Program-made: the position numbers and the translations under genes
Assembly (NCBI GenBank): GCA_023053685.1
Contig: JALIGW010000005.1
Location: 53,652,742-53,716,741, forward strand
Direction: 5' to 3'
Source of the DNA: Diadophis punctatus similis
Lineage: Eukaryota; Chordata; Lepidosauria; Squamata; Dipsadidae
DNA: 64,000 nt
Shown: piece by piece, positions 22,557 through 33,520 of the stretch
Position numbering within the stretch: position 1 is the first letter of the stretch
Layout: each line of letters starts with the position of its first letter
The notes under the pieces: generated by a model
Seen by the model: only the letters and a program-made list of their open reading frames with translations
Told to the model about the DNA's origin: nothing
Database searches by the model: none

Positions 22557-23911
22557 CAATAGTCTTGAACATCTCTGGAGGGACCTGAAAATAGCTGTCC
22601 ACCGACAGTTGCCATTCAACCTAACTGAGCTTGAGAAGATTTGCAAGGAAGAATGGCAGAACACCCCCTAATTCAGGTGTGCAAAGCTTGTTGCGTCATA
22701 CCCAAATGATACCACCGTTCTGGGTCTTATTACAGGAGGTGACGAATTAGCATACAGGGAAGAGGTCCAGAAGTTATCCACATGGTGCTAAGAAAACAAC
22801 TTGCACCTAAACTTCAGCAAAACCAAGGAGATGGTGCTAGACTTCCGGAAGGAGAGAGAGGAACCTGCCCCACTCTACATCAAGGGGGCCTGTGTGGAGA
22901 AGGTCTCCTCTTTCAAATTCCTGGGAGTCCATCTTAGTGAAGATCTCACCTGGAAAAATAATACGATCCAGGTGGTCAGGAAGGCTCAACCGAGACTCCA
23001 TTTCCTCAGGACCTTGTGAAAAAACAAGGTGGAACAACGACTGATGACCTCCTTCTATCTTCTATAGAAACTGTCCTCACATATTGCGTCACGGTATGGT
23101 ATGCTGGCTTGACAGCCGTGGATAAGAAGACATTACAAAGGGTGATGAGTACAGCACAAAATATCATGGGCTGTCCCTTGACCTCACTAGATGAAATTGC
23201 TAGCAGAGTGAGGAAAATTCTCAGGGACGATTCACACCCGGGTCAGCACTTCTTTACTCTCCTACCATCGGGCAGGAGATATAGAAGCATAGCCAGTCGA
23301 ATGAACAGGCTAAAAAATAGCTTCTATCTGTGGGCTGTCAGACTTCAGAATGCAATGTAGCACCATAACTATTTGGTGTGATAGACTTGCAGGGCCAGCA
23401 CAGTGTGCAACCTGTCTACACTGGTGCAATATAATATAATGTTATGCACATATATCTATATGTATATAGGATTGTATGTCTATTAGTATTATCTATTCGG
23501 TTATGGTTTCCCCCCCCCCTTTCTTTCACTTATAAGTTATTGAGATGTATTTTGTGTTTGGGGGGGGTGCACTGGGGGAGGCTCATCCAATCTCATTGTA
23601 CACATGTTGTGCATTGACAATAAAGGGTTTGAATTGAATGGAAAAAGTCTCGAGGCTGTAATTGCTGCCAAAGGTGCTTCAACAAAGTACTGTGAAGGGT
23701 CTGAATAATTATGCCAATGTGATATTTCAGTTTTTTTCTTTTTTAATAAATTTACAGGCATTTCTAAAATTCTGTTTTTACTTTGTCATCATGGAGTACT
23801 GAATGTAGATTAATGAGAAAAAAAATGAATTTCAACAACTGTGGAATCAGCCTGCAGCATAACAAAATTGACAAAAGTGAAGGGGTCTGAATACTTTATG
23901 AATGCACTGTA
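22557..23911 (+). mobile_element. Tc1-like transposon, 5'-truncated and split by a LINE
   Basis: The left part (22557-22705) encodes the end of a Tc1-type transposase in degraded form: gaacatctctggagggacct, gctgtccaccgacagttgcc, gagcttgagaagatttgcaa. The right part (23641-23911) continues with ctcgaggctgtaattgctgc, aaggtgcttcaacaaagtac, gggtctgaataattatgcca and the terminal repeat ggggtctgaatacttt...tgcactgta. This is the order of fish- and frog-type Tc1 elements. The intervening 22706-23640 belongs to a later LINE insertion. The upstream half of the transposon is missing. Confidence 0.8.
22706..23640 (+). mobile_element. Rex/Babar-like non-LTR retrotransposon 3' end
   Basis: Two plus-strand frames carry RT C-terminal landmarks. 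In 22801-23019 they are HLNFSKTKEMVLDFRKERE, then FKFLGVHLSEDLTWKNN and RKAQPRLHFLRTL. In 23016-23360 they are SSIETVLTYCVTVWYAGLTA, LQRVMSTAQNIMG, DDSHPGQHFFTLLPSGRRYR and RMNRLKNSFYLWAVRLQNA. The order is that of Rex1/Babar-like and related CR1-superfamily elements. A frameshift near 23017 separates the two halves. The 3' UTR ends with gacaataaagggtttgaatt and a short tail, joining Tc1 sequence directly. It is 5'-truncated and dead. Confidence 0.8.
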
Positions 23912-23924
23912 TATTTCTCCTTAA

Positions 23925-24195
23925 GAGAAAGTGCAGAACATCCCATTTTGAACCCCAAACACTTGTTTTTAATTTTGAAACAAATGTTCTACATTCAGAA
24001 CAGGTCATTTCAATAATTTTAATAATATTTTGCTGTCCAAACAATGTTTTCAATTCAAAACAATGTCTTTCCAAGCTTGAAACACTTTCAAAATAGTCAA
24101 ATTAGTCCATTTCAAATGTGGAATAGCTGTCCTCAACTCAAAACAACTGTTTCAAACTTAAAACAGGCCATTTCAAATTCAAAAGCATTCCGATT
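23925..24195 (+). repeat. Degenerate array of tttcaaattcaaaac-like motifs
   Basis: The block repeats variants such as ttttgaaacaaatgtt, caattcaaaacaatg, ttgaaacactttcaaaat, ctcaaaacaactgtttcaaa and catttcaaattcaaaa at irregular 25-35 bp spacing. Many are self-complementary (tttcaa/ttgaaa). It may be the eroded core of a subterminal-repeat transposon. Unclassified. Confidence 0.5.
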
Positions 24196-25095
24196 TAAAT
24201 GCTTTGCACACTAATACTTACCGACGAGGAATTAATCTCTCCTCTCTCAAAATATACTGGGAAAATAGAATGGGAGATGTAATAATTATGTAATAGTTAC
24301 TGTTGAAGATGCTTTGCAAAATGGATGGATCACAAAATTCCAATTTGGTTGAGTCAAATTCAATTATTCCTTCATTGTATATCTACGTCACTTTAAAACA
24401 TGGGAATCTTGATGGTAACATATAAAATCCATATTAAATGTATCTTGTTTGGGTTGGATAATTTGAGATTCAACCTTAAAACAATTCTAAATAGAAAACC
24501 ATTTAAATTTGTTTCAACAGGTAATGTGATGTTTTACCATATAAATTTCAGTCTTGATTGTGTTGGTATGAATGTAAGCAAATTTGTGCATTAATTTGTA
24601 CTTTCTTGTGGCAGTGACCAATTGTGAGTCATTTTGCTCATAACTTTTTTTTAAGAAATTGGGAGGATCATCCAAAAATATTTACGATGAATCTTATCCA
24701 TTACTTCCCAAGGCATTCAAATTGCACAACTAAGAAACTGGTTTAATTTCTATAGTTAACTGCCTAACTATAGAAACTATATAGAAATCTAGTTATTACA
24801 AAACACTGCAAAAATGCAAATAAAAAATTCATTAGCCCAAAGTATTTAAATATGTGGAGAAATTGTTCCAACAGAAAAATTAAGGAAAGAAAAACCTACC
24901 CTAAAGGATTTATTTGTATTTTTTAACAATTTATTGCTCGTATGAACACTGTTTTTTCAAGCAGTTTACTTTCATCTGTATATATGTCGTTCTGGATAAA
25001 ACTATAGAATGAATAAACTATTGAATTTATTTAAAAATAGTGTGCCTTTTCTTAAGATCATGCATGTATTATATATCTATATCAATATTTATCCA
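24196..25095. other. Anonymous AT-rich sequence
   Basis: No recognised feature. Confidence 0.4.
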
Positions 25096-25099
25096 TATA

Positions 25100-25280
25100 G
25101 GAGAACCAGTTTGGTGGTGTGGTTAAGCTAGAAAATGGGAAGACTGTGAGTTCTAGTTCTGCCTTATACAGAAAGCCAGCTAGATGACCTTGGGCCAGTC
25201 GCTTTCTCTCAGCCCTAGAAAGAAGGCAGTGGCAAATTGCTTCTGAACAACTTTTCTAAGAAAATTTCAGGGACTTGTGT
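25100..25280 (+). mobile_element. CORE/MIR-like tRNA SINE, second copy
   Basis: Begins ggagaaccagtttggtggtg with tggttaagct (A-box-like), then gactgtgagttctagttctg (B-box region), aaagccagctagatgacctt, gggccagtcgctttctctca and ggcagtggcaaattgcttct. This is the same family as at 3.84 kb and is better preserved at the head. A 104-codon frame starting here (25237-25551) begins inside the SINE and is not considered a gene. Confidence 0.7.
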
Positions 25281-26475
25281 GGAAGAAAAAAAACTCACAA
25301 TAGATATATTTCTATTTTTTTCCCGTTTTTTTTTAAACTCGGTAATTTTAAAGGTTTTTTTCAATAAAAAGGACAAAAAAGAAGGAAAAGAGAAGCCTTT
25401 GAAAGTAATGTTAAAGGCTACAAATTACTCAGAATGCAAGTTGTCTGATTATCAGAAACAAGGTATTGAAAGTGACATGAAGCAACTTCTTATTGATTGT
25501 CTCCCAGCAGTCATTACTGAAGTCTGCAATGTGCTGCTTCAACTATTTTAGGCTATGATAGTACAAGCAAGGATTCTTTGCATGCAATCCTGAAGAGTAG
25601 ACATTTGCCCTTTCTGCAACTATGATAGAGCTGGACATGGGATTTTAACAGTTAACTCCATATTATCTAAAATGGGTTCATGGTGTATGTCAGAAGAAAA
25701 GAAAATGTTCACTGTGGGCAAAATATCCAGTCTCAAAATGGCTTTTCTATATTTTGTCATAACATTTTCTATATTGTGGATCATTATTGCATAATTTTAT
25801 ATATGACATGAATAATGCATGATCTAGTAACTTTCTGTTGCAAGGCAGTAGAACTTCCCTTTACCCATGTGGAGGACACTAAGTGGCAACTGAACTTAAA
25901 ATTGTGGGAGATTAAAAAGATGAAATCAATAAAAATGCTCAAAGAATGACAATGATAAGGGAGAAAGAGTTAAAACATAGAGGGAAATTGAAATAAGGAA
26001 TAGATCATACTCAGTAGTGGGTTCTAAATCCCGTTGCTATCGGTTCACTCGCCTTTCTGTTCATTTTCTTGAGGAGTAAGCTATTATCTATCCTGTCAGT
26101 ATGAAACCACTAAAGCAAAAAAATTATTTTAATCATAAATATCTTTTATTACAACTAAGCAGAATCTCTGAGCATCTGGGTTTTTGGAATTACTTAATTT
26201 TAATTACATTCCAATTAAACCTTGTCTTTTGCTAACATCAAACCTTTCATTAAGCATACAGATCCCTGAAAGACCAAAAAAGTGATGCCAGAAGGTGAGT
26301 AAAAAGAATAATAATCTTCTTCCTCTTTCTCTTCTTATCCTTTCTCCCTTCTCCCTCTTCCTCTCTAATAGCAATTTCATTTAGTATCTCTTCATGAATG
26401 CTTGTGTTTATAATTATAGAATATAAACAAAGACAAAAAACTCAAGTCCAAATATTTCTCTAAGGGCATAATAAT
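25281..26475. other. Anonymous AT-rich sequence
   Basis: No recognised feature. Confidence 0.4.
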
Positions 26476-26483
26476 CTCTATTG

Positions 26484-27383
26484 CAGTGGTGGCCAACCTT
26501 AAGCATACCATATGCCAATTTTTTCACAGATGAGTTCAGATGCGCCATACAACTCAAGCATGTTTTTTTACCTTCTTACTTTCACGTTTGGGGTTGTAAA
26601 ATAGGGATAGGGGTAGGATCTGCTTTGCTTAAGGGAGGAAAAGGAATAACTCAATCACGCAATCCAATTAATTAATTTACGCCATTTCAAAAGACACATG
26701 TTTATTGGAGCACCAATCTACAATAGTTAGAAATTTCCCACTGTTCATTGAATTCACGCTTACAATCACTTTCTCGGCTTCTTTTGCTCATTTTCTTTTG
26801 CACTGTAATAGATAACAGGAATTTAAGCATAGAAAAGTATAAAACTAAAAAAAAGTGAAAAAGAACAAATAGATCACAAGTACGTATGTCATATCACACA
26901 GAATATCAATTATGTGGAATTTGAATTCTATGTTCGTGTCAAGAAAAAGTAGTGGCGCTCTTCTTTAAATATATATTTAATCTTGAATCTGTCTTTCAAT
27001 CACTCTCAATACAAAAACCACGCTAGTACACTCAATAAAACACTGCTTCAAATTCCACGCCACGATGGCTCACTCAGAACTTACTGACCATATCGAACGC
27101 TCGCCGCTCATTCGCACATGACTTCAAACACATGATGTGTTGCTAGTGCACGGTGTTTGCGATCGTTTGAGCAGGAACGTGCAATGGCAACACCGATAAA
27201 AATATTCGTACATTTGTAAACCCTCCTAAAGTAGCATCTCACAAGTTCCATTCTAAGTTTCAGACACCGAACATTACCGAAGGCTGTACGAATTGAACTG
27301 AGATCTCACAAGGATGCAATGCGCCACTTGTAACCATCCAATGCGCCATGTTTGGCGCATGTGCCACGTTTTGGCCACCCCTG
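26484..27383. mobile_element. 900-bp non-autonomous hAT element
   Basis: Bounded by cagtggtggccaacct on the left and ttggccacccctg on the right, with a perfect 8-bp duplication ctctattg (26476-26483 and 27384-27391). Subterminal gcgcca/tggcgc motifs occur near both ends (gatgcgccatacaactcaag; gcgccatgtttggcgcatgt). The 900-bp interior is AT-rich with no hAT transposase that I can read. It has different interior DNA from the other MITEs here and may be a deletion derivative of a distinct autonomous hAT. Confidence 0.88.
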
Positions 27384-27391
27384 CTCTATTG

Positions 27392-27619
27392 GATACTATT
27401 GGCATCTAGTATTTTAATCATTTGGATACCTCAAGCTTAAGACTGTGAATAAAATGCTTGTGATTGTTTGGCCTACTATATACTTTCTTGATCCCTACCC
27501 AATTTCTCCTTTTGAGGGCAAGGTGTGTGTGAGAGTATTGTTCACATTTGGTATATTGCTGCAATGGCTCTCACTATCAATTTAATATCAAGTCATGTTC
27601 AAGTTTTGCTCATGATGTG
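27392..27619. other. Anonymous sequence
   Basis: No recognised feature between the hAT element and the LINE remnant. Confidence 0.4.
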
Positions 27620-28000
27620 TAATGCTCCCCACAATTTCAAGCTGGAATAACTGATAGATGTCAGATGCAGGATAGAACCTATTGTTACCACCAGGGAAGC
27701 CTTCTCAGTGCTGATTCCTTCAGTTGGGAATGTTTTCCCTCCCAAAATTCACAACATATAATTGCATATGGTTTAGGCACATCTTAAAGTCCTGTTTTTT
27801 CAATCAGGCTTTCCCACTTTGAATATTATATATTTTGTTTTTATTTATGTTAATTTTGTTTTTTCCCTTTTAAAAATATATTGTTTTTTCATATGGTTTT
27901 GTATTGCTTCATTTGTATTATTTATATTTTGTACTGTGAGTGAATTTGAATTGCTTTCAGCCTTGTAATAATAGGAAGAACTATAAAATATTAAAGAATG
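27620..28000 (+). mobile_element. Degraded L2/CR1-type LINE 3' end
   Basis: The phrases gggaagccttctcagtgctg, gttgggaatgttttccctcc and gtcctgttttttcaatcagg align in order with the RT C-terminus 'REAFSV...LWN.LP...LK..LF' of L2-type LINEs. They are followed by a T-rich 3' UTR and ataataggaagaactataaa. No intact frame. Confidence 0.45.
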
Positions 28001-28890
28001 AGTGAATGAATACATAATTTAGCTGACAGAAGTCAGTGGAGTAACATCATCTTCAAAATATATCATGAGCTAAACAAAATCTAAAATCAAAATCTACAAA
28101 AAAAAAAAAAAGAGAGAATAGTTTTAAGAAATTTTGCTTTAAAGACTTTTGAAGTACTGACAATAACACTGGTCCCAAATTATATGTTGAATGCGTTTAT
28201 TCAAAAAGTAAATTGTTTATGGAATGCCAACAACTTTAGATATTTGTTTTAGAAAATTAGATCATTGGTGTATTGCACTTCTTTCTGATGGCTGAATTAG
28301 ACACTTGACAGCTAACAAGAGTCTAGGAACTTATGTCAACACTAAGAAACTGAAAAGCAGCAGGGAGAAGAGAACATTAGAGGTGAACAGGTTTTAATTT
28401 CTTTATGCTTTTCTCTTGCAAAGACTCTCAAAGTCTAATTTGGAAGAATAAGTAACAAGTAAGGAAGTAGCAACAAATATAGGAATACTGCTTCCCTATC
28501 TTTTTTCCAACTATTTGAGAAAGAGCTACCTCCTAGTTGCACCAACCAGTGAGGAAAAACCTATAAATCAAAGGATCTTCTCCAAAAAACCCCGCCACAT
28601 ATGCTCTCAGTATGTTATTTTTGTAGCCGTGTTATAAATTCCCAATGGCCTTCAAAGGAAACCTTATATGTTGCTTAGTCCGGAAGACCTTTATTAACTG
28701 TCCTGGAGAAGCAGGAGGACAGTTATAGTAGTAGTGTTGCAAAATCTCCCCCAGAAGATAATTCCTTCACATATCACAGTTAAGGCTTGACCAGGATCAA
28801 TCCATTCATCACAGAACAATCAAAATATATTTTCTACATGAAACGTGCAAAGGAGTTTTTAGCTGCTCAGATGTTATTAATTTCTTAAAG
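28001..28890. other. Anonymous sequence
   Basis: No recognised feature apart from a poly-A run near 28097. Confidence 0.4.
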
Positions 28891-28892
28891 GT

Positions 28893-29005
28893 GTACAGGT
28901 AGTCCTTGTTTATGGGGGACAACTGAGACCAGCAACTTGGCCATTAAACAAAATAGTTGCTGAAAGCACAACTATGTTTATGAGGTTACTTCAAGTTTCC
29001 TTCCA
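28893..29005 (+). repeat. Fragment of the ttagtgac/gtagtcct repeat family
   Basis: Begins gtacaggtagtccttgttta and continues gcaacttggccattaaacaa and ctgaaagcacaactatgttt. This matches the start of the same family as at 22.0 and 51.7 kb. Confidence 0.55.
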
Positions 29006-29113
29006 AGAGTCTTTACGCCACCCGATATTGCACCAGCGCTCGGGGATCATGACCCCAGACAGCACCCCGGAGGTCGGGGAGCTGGTTGAGATTTTAAAGG
29101 AGATTCGGGTTAA
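29006..29113 (-). mobile_element. Possible internal fragment adjoining an LTR
   Basis: A GC-richer block (caccagcgctcggggatcat, ccccggaggtcggggagctg) ends exactly where the LTR-like segment begins and looks unlike the surrounding AT-rich DNA. It could be the first part of the internal region of a minus-strand LTR element. No primer binding site was recognised, so this is tentative. Confidence 0.3.
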
Positions 29114-29505
29114 TGTCAGGGATCCAAGTAACACCCCTAACGAAAGAAGAATCCAAGGCTAGAAGTTCCTCAAAGTTCCATTTTATTAGAGATGTCATAT
29201 TGGTACATCTGGGAAAACTTGAATCTAAAAGCTTCCGGGTTTTCCCCACCCAAAGGAAAGTCAAAGTCCCTTCCCCTGCACCCACATATCCATCACATGA
29301 TCCAATAAATCCACCGTCCCAACTGGAGATGTCTCCCAGTCACATCACTCCAGGTGCAGGCTGAATGTCCTTGACTCCCAGAGAAAAGAATCTTGTTATA
29401 GCTAGATATCTCTACAACTCCATGCAATCCCCCTCCCAGTTTTCCACAGCACTAAGTGTGGCAGCCATGAAGATCCAAAGTAAAAGACGGCCTCCAGGGC
29501 TGACA
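29114..29505 (-). repeat. Probable LTR (solo or truncated element)
   Basis: The 392-bp segment begins tgtcagggatccaagtaaca and ends ctccagggctgaca, so it has short inverted ends tgtcag/ctgaca of the TG...CA type. On the minus strand, aataaaatgg near 29183 would be a polyadenylation signal about 70 bp from the LTR end, which favours minus orientation. No matching second LTR and no clear target duplication were seen. Confidence 0.45.
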
Positions 29506-29509
29506 CCTG

Positions 29510-30846
29510 CCCTTAGTATCATGGGAGAAGAGAAATAAATCAGCATTAGAGCAAATACTTAGCATGAAGAAGACACTAGTTTTCATTCTTGGCATCTCTA
29601 GATAGGGCTAAAAAAATCTGCAGAACTGGAGTAGAAGTGTCTAATAATCTGATTCCAGATTCCTAGAAGAGAACATTTGATTATTTGGATTTCATATCTT
29701 ATCTCTCTGTTTTATAGACAGTTATGATTGGAAGACAACGGATACTTTGACTCTGCTCTCTTGGCTTTGATCTAAACCACATTTGACCTGCCTGTCTCAA
29801 TATTCATGACAAAATCCCCCACAGTGTTATTCTGGTACTTTGCTGAGCACCTGACACTGTGGTCTAATGACAAATGATCTTAATTTAGAAGACACGTGTG
29901 TCCTTAAATGTTATAAAACAATGCTAGCGACCTAGAACAATGGGAAACCTCAGAAAAAAATAACATGCAATGTCAGAATCAGACAGCATGAAAAAATGAG
30001 AGGGCAGCATTGCAGATGAGTTGGTTATATATCTATATCTTTTGAGGGCACTGGGTCACTCACTTCCCCAAATCACTAGCAACTGCTCCTAAGCATGAGT
30101 CACTTAGTGGTGCCTTTTGAAGCATTTCACTTTTAGGAGACATGATAGGTTGGCAAAGTGTCACATTCCTCTCATCAGCTCAGTATTTCTGCCTGTTGGG
30201 ATGACTCAGGGCAAATGTCTCCATTGCTCCAATTTCAGGGCTTACATGCAATGTTTCAGCATTACCATCAAGAAGTATCCAGATGTGACCATGCTGATCT
30301 TGACCCATTCCATACAGTTGTCCTCACGTGCCTTTCACTGGGAAATCTGATATAAAATGCTATAATTAAAATGTGGTATTTGCTATCATTTAAGGTAGCG
30401 ATGACCACCAATGTAGGTAAAGTTGAAAAGTAAACTAGATAAAGGTTACTAGTCTTGAGGGCTTTATGTAACCTTCTGAATTACAAACAGTCCACCCCTG
30501 AGAAGCTATAATGAAAAGATCTATTACCTTCTGATCCTATCTTCTGAGTCTCTCATTTTCGCTTGGCCATTGTATGATCAAACTTGAGATCGGCCATTCA
30601 CCAGATCCAACAGAGCTGATATTATGTACTTAATGTTTTGACAGAGTAATATTTATATTGGTGTATGTTCTCCTTGCAAAATTCTAACCTTTGATCATGA
30701 CTCATTCAAAATCAGTGAATTGGTGAAATGGTTTAGCACCAAGAGAACAGATAAGGGAAATTACAATATACAATAAAGAAATATTAGACATGTTTTAAAT
30801 AATAGAGGTAAAATATGTTTTGCGAAGAATAGGGCTGTTTTAATCA
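29510..30846. other. Anonymous sequence
   Basis: No recognised repeat. Two overlapping plus frames (30117-30355) are short, without domains, and not called. Confidence 0.4.
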
Positions 30847-30854
30847 TTGTAGAG

Positions 30855-30960
30855 CAGGGGTCCCCAAACTTGGCAACTTTAAGACTTCTGGACTTCAACT
30901 CTTAGAATTCTGTGAGTTGAAGTCCACAAGTCTTAAAGTTGCCAAGTCTGAAGACCTCTG
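30855..30960. mobile_element. Palindromic hAT-type MITE, copy 3
   Basis: A 106-bp foldback from caggggtccccaaacttggc to gttgccaagtctgaagacctctg, flanked by a perfect duplication ttgtagag (30847-30854 and 30961-30968). It lacks the inner cagccagc-type arm found in longer members. Confidence 0.9.
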
Positions 30961-31049
30961 TTGTAGAGGAATGATGTTAGCAGCCCCAGGATTTCTTAGA
31001 AATAATGCATTTTGTTTGTGAAATTATAGAAATTATACTTGGTTTATAA

Positions 31050-31548
31050 CTGTGATGGTGAACCTATGGCACGCGTGCCACAAGTGACACACAGAGTCAT
31101 ATCGGTGGGCACGTGAGTTCAGGTCTGTCGCGCACATGCCAGCTGATTTTTGGGCCTTCTGGGCCAACTGGGAGTCAGGAAACAGCCTGTTTTCAGCCTC
31201 CAGAAGGGGTGGGGAAGGCCCATTTTTTGCTCTCCCCAAGCTCCAGGCCTTTTCTAGGAGCTGGGGTGGGCAAAAACGGCCTTCCCCACCCCCCCGGAGG
31301 TCCTCCAGAGGCCGAAAATGTTCCGTTTGCCGACTTCCGGTTGAACCGGAAGTTCCGTTTTTTTGCTCTCCCCAGGCTTCAAAGCCTTTCTAGGAGCCTG
31401 GGGAGGGCGAAAACAGCCTTCCCCACCCACTCCCGGAGGCCAGAAATGGCCCGTTTCCCAACTTGAAATGGGCCGTTTCTGGCCTCTGGAGGGCGTCCGG
31501 GTGGGTGGGTGGGGAAGGCCGTTTTCGCCCTCCCCAGGCTCCTAGAGC
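31050..31548. mobile_element. hAT-type MITE of the cagtgatggcgaacc family, 3' end missing
   Basis: The left end ctgtgatggtgaacctatgg, then gcacgcgtgccacaagtgac, matches the family. The interior has at least three alternating copies of a block with ttttgctctccccaggcttc / ggagcctggggagggcgaaa and flanking gcccgtttcc-type motifs, in both orientations. No right terminus is present: the element stops at a SINE head. Long GC-rich frames on both strands are artefacts. Confidence 0.75.
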
Positions 31549-31626
31549 GGGTCAGGATCAAACTGCTGGTAGTGATCAGAGTCAGCCTGCCATACTGCAT
31601 TCTAACCACTGCACCACAACGGCTTG
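31549..31626 (-). mobile_element. tRNA-SINE head, minus strand
   Basis: The reverse complement reads gccgttgtggtgcagtggtt with A-box form, and gcagtttgatcctgac at the B-box position. It is a head-only fragment, and its body is missing. Confidence 0.6.
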
Positions 31627-32062
31627 TAATTGTATAATATAGCATAAAACACACATATACATAGGGGTTTTTTTGTCTTGTATATATGTGTTTTGCAAAT
31701 AATAAACAATAAAAATGTAAATAAGTAAGGTATGTGGGAAAAAATCCCAGTCCTTGTCCTAAGTAGTATTTAAATCGCTCTCATCATTTTCCAAACAAGG
31801 ATATTTTTGCTCTGACTAGGTAGGAAAGTATTTAGCCTCCAAACTCTTAACCTCTCCCTAGCCCACAAAAGCTGGATATCACTCTTTGTACTCAAAAGTT
31901 GTCTCGTCTATGCTTGCTATTGCTAAAGATGGTTGGGGGAAGCTGCTGATATAGATGGCTACATCTGGCCCTGAAAGCAATGCGTAAGACCCGGTTGCCA
32001 CTATATTATAAAGCAGAAAGTGAAATTATTGCCTACATGGGAAATAATTTCAGTAACCATAT
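31627..32062. other. Anonymous sequence
   Basis: No recognised feature. Confidence 0.4.
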
Positions 32063-32068
32063 CCCGAA

Positions 32069-32265
32069 GATGCTTTTGAAAGGCAACTGGACTTTCTTGG
32101 TTTTTCTCCTTGAAAACATTTTGCTTCTCATCCAAGAAGCTTCTTCAGTTTTAATTGAATGGATGGATGAGAAGCGAAATGTTTTCAAGGAGAAAACAAG
32201 AAAGTCCAGTTGTCTTTCAAAAGCATCTCAGTCATCCATGACCTGGATGACTGAGAATCTCCATA
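32069..32265. mobile_element. Foldback element, copy 1
   Basis: Arm one (gatgcttttgaaaggcaact, then actttcttggtttttctcct, tgaaaacattttgcttctca) is mirrored by arm two (gagaagcgaaatgttttcaa ... aagtccagttgtctttcaaa, agcatc) across a centre near 32141-32162. A tail cagtcatccatgacctggat-gactgagaatctcc follows arm two. A second copy at 48.13-48.34 kb carries the same tail on the other side. Class unknown. A 118-codon frame (31980-32336) runs through it and is not a gene. Confidence 0.75.
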
Positions 32266-32812
32266 AACATATAGTAACCATACTTCATTTTTCTTTTCCC
32301 ATCTCTTCATTGTATGATCCCTTGCATATCGTCTAAAGATCAAATGCATTCCTAGCTATAAACATATAAAAACTCATCCCTTGTACAACTCAGGATCCAA
32401 TCTGGTGGAAGGTTCCATATTATCACACCGCATCTACTGAAGTAGCCCATTTTCTGAGTTGGCACAATCCATGCTGTGTCCAAACAATCTCAGTTTGCAG
32501 ACAACGCTGAGCCAAAAAGACCTAACCAATATTAAACCAAGCAAGCATGTTCTATATTTGCAGCCATGAGACTGACCAAGCCAACAAAGGCAACTCTTTC
32601 AGCAGAGAAAGAAGTTAGAGTGTGCACTGAGCTTCTGATTTCTAGTGAGTTTTACTTTCTTCATTTTTTTCTGGCAGTTTATCTTCAGGCTGATCTCAAG
32701 GCATTATCCCTTGCCAGCATTTGGTATGAGGATGAACAGCTCTACAGAGGAAGAGAGGGTGAATCATTGTTCACAGTACATCTAAAACAGCTACCTTTTA
32801 AACATATGCTGG
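32266..32812. other. Anonymous sequence
   Basis: No recognised feature. Confidence 0.4.
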
Positions 32813-33062
32813 GTTTATTTATTTTATTTATTTTGTGAGATTTATATACCGTCTCATAGTGCAAGCACTCTCTAAGCGGTTTACACCAGTAAGCAATGTA
32901 TATTTATATTGCCTCCAACAATCTGGGTCCTCATTTTACCTACCTCGGAAGGATGGAAGACTGAGTCAACCTTGAGCCGGTGAGATTTGAACCGCTGACC
33001 TGTGGATCACAGTCAGCTAAAGTGACCTGCAGTACTGCCTGTAACCGCTGCGCAACCTCGGC
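32813..33062 (-). mobile_element. Sauria-type tRNA SINE, minus strand, with (TTTA) tail
   Basis: Read in reverse: gccgaggttgcgcagcggtt, a B-box-like ggttcaaatctcaccggctc, gttgactcagtcttccatcc, taaaccgcttagagagtgct and the cggtatataaatc tail, ending in taaa units (32813-32835). It closely resembles the copy at 1490, including the sub-family variants agtgcttgcact-like and aatataaatatacattgctt. Confidence 0.9.
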
Positions 33063-33425
33063 TCACCTCGGGTTGACAGCCATAAACCTGTACGTAGGCT
33101 TAGGTTTTGTTTCTTTCTTCATTCTTCCTTTCCTTAGTCTGCAAGATGTAGTTAATTCATCTCCTGAATATCTATATATGATGAGAAGATCCCTTGAAAA
33201 TGTATCAAAAGAAAACAAAAGAAATCATGACACTTCCTACTGGATTGGGGCAGCAGGGCTGGGGGAGGGTCTTTAACTCTTACCTCTCATGCTATTTTTC
33301 CACCATAAAGTTGTTTATGATTATTTGTTCCACAAAAACAACAATGACCCCAAACCGCAGACTTGTACATTTTTAAGGAAAGATGGGAAACGATGATAGC
33401 CTGCACCTTTATTCTCTTCCATTGA
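33063..33425. other. Anonymous sequence
   Basis: No recognised feature. Confidence 0.4.
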
Positions 33426-33520
33426 TCATTAGCATCGATGATGTTACCTAGTTTGGGTAATGAAATGTCTACAAGAAAACAGCCAAGCTCAGAGAGGACC
33501 AAGGACCCCTCATTTCAACC
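33426..33520 (-). repeat. Repeat of the ccttggtgctctctgagcttgg family, copy 2
   Basis: On the minus strand it reads ggggtccttggtcctctctg, agcttggctgttttcttgta, gacatttcattacccaaact and aggtaacatcatcgatgcta. Same phrase order as at 62.56 kb. Confidence 0.6.

Noticed and set aside
25237..25551. 104-codon plus-strand frame with a Lys-rich centre
   Set aside because: Begins within a SINE and has no recognisable domain or coding signature.
32566..32838. 90-codon frame as a possible host exon
   Set aside because: No homology recognised, and its end runs into the TTTA tail of a minus-strand SINE.
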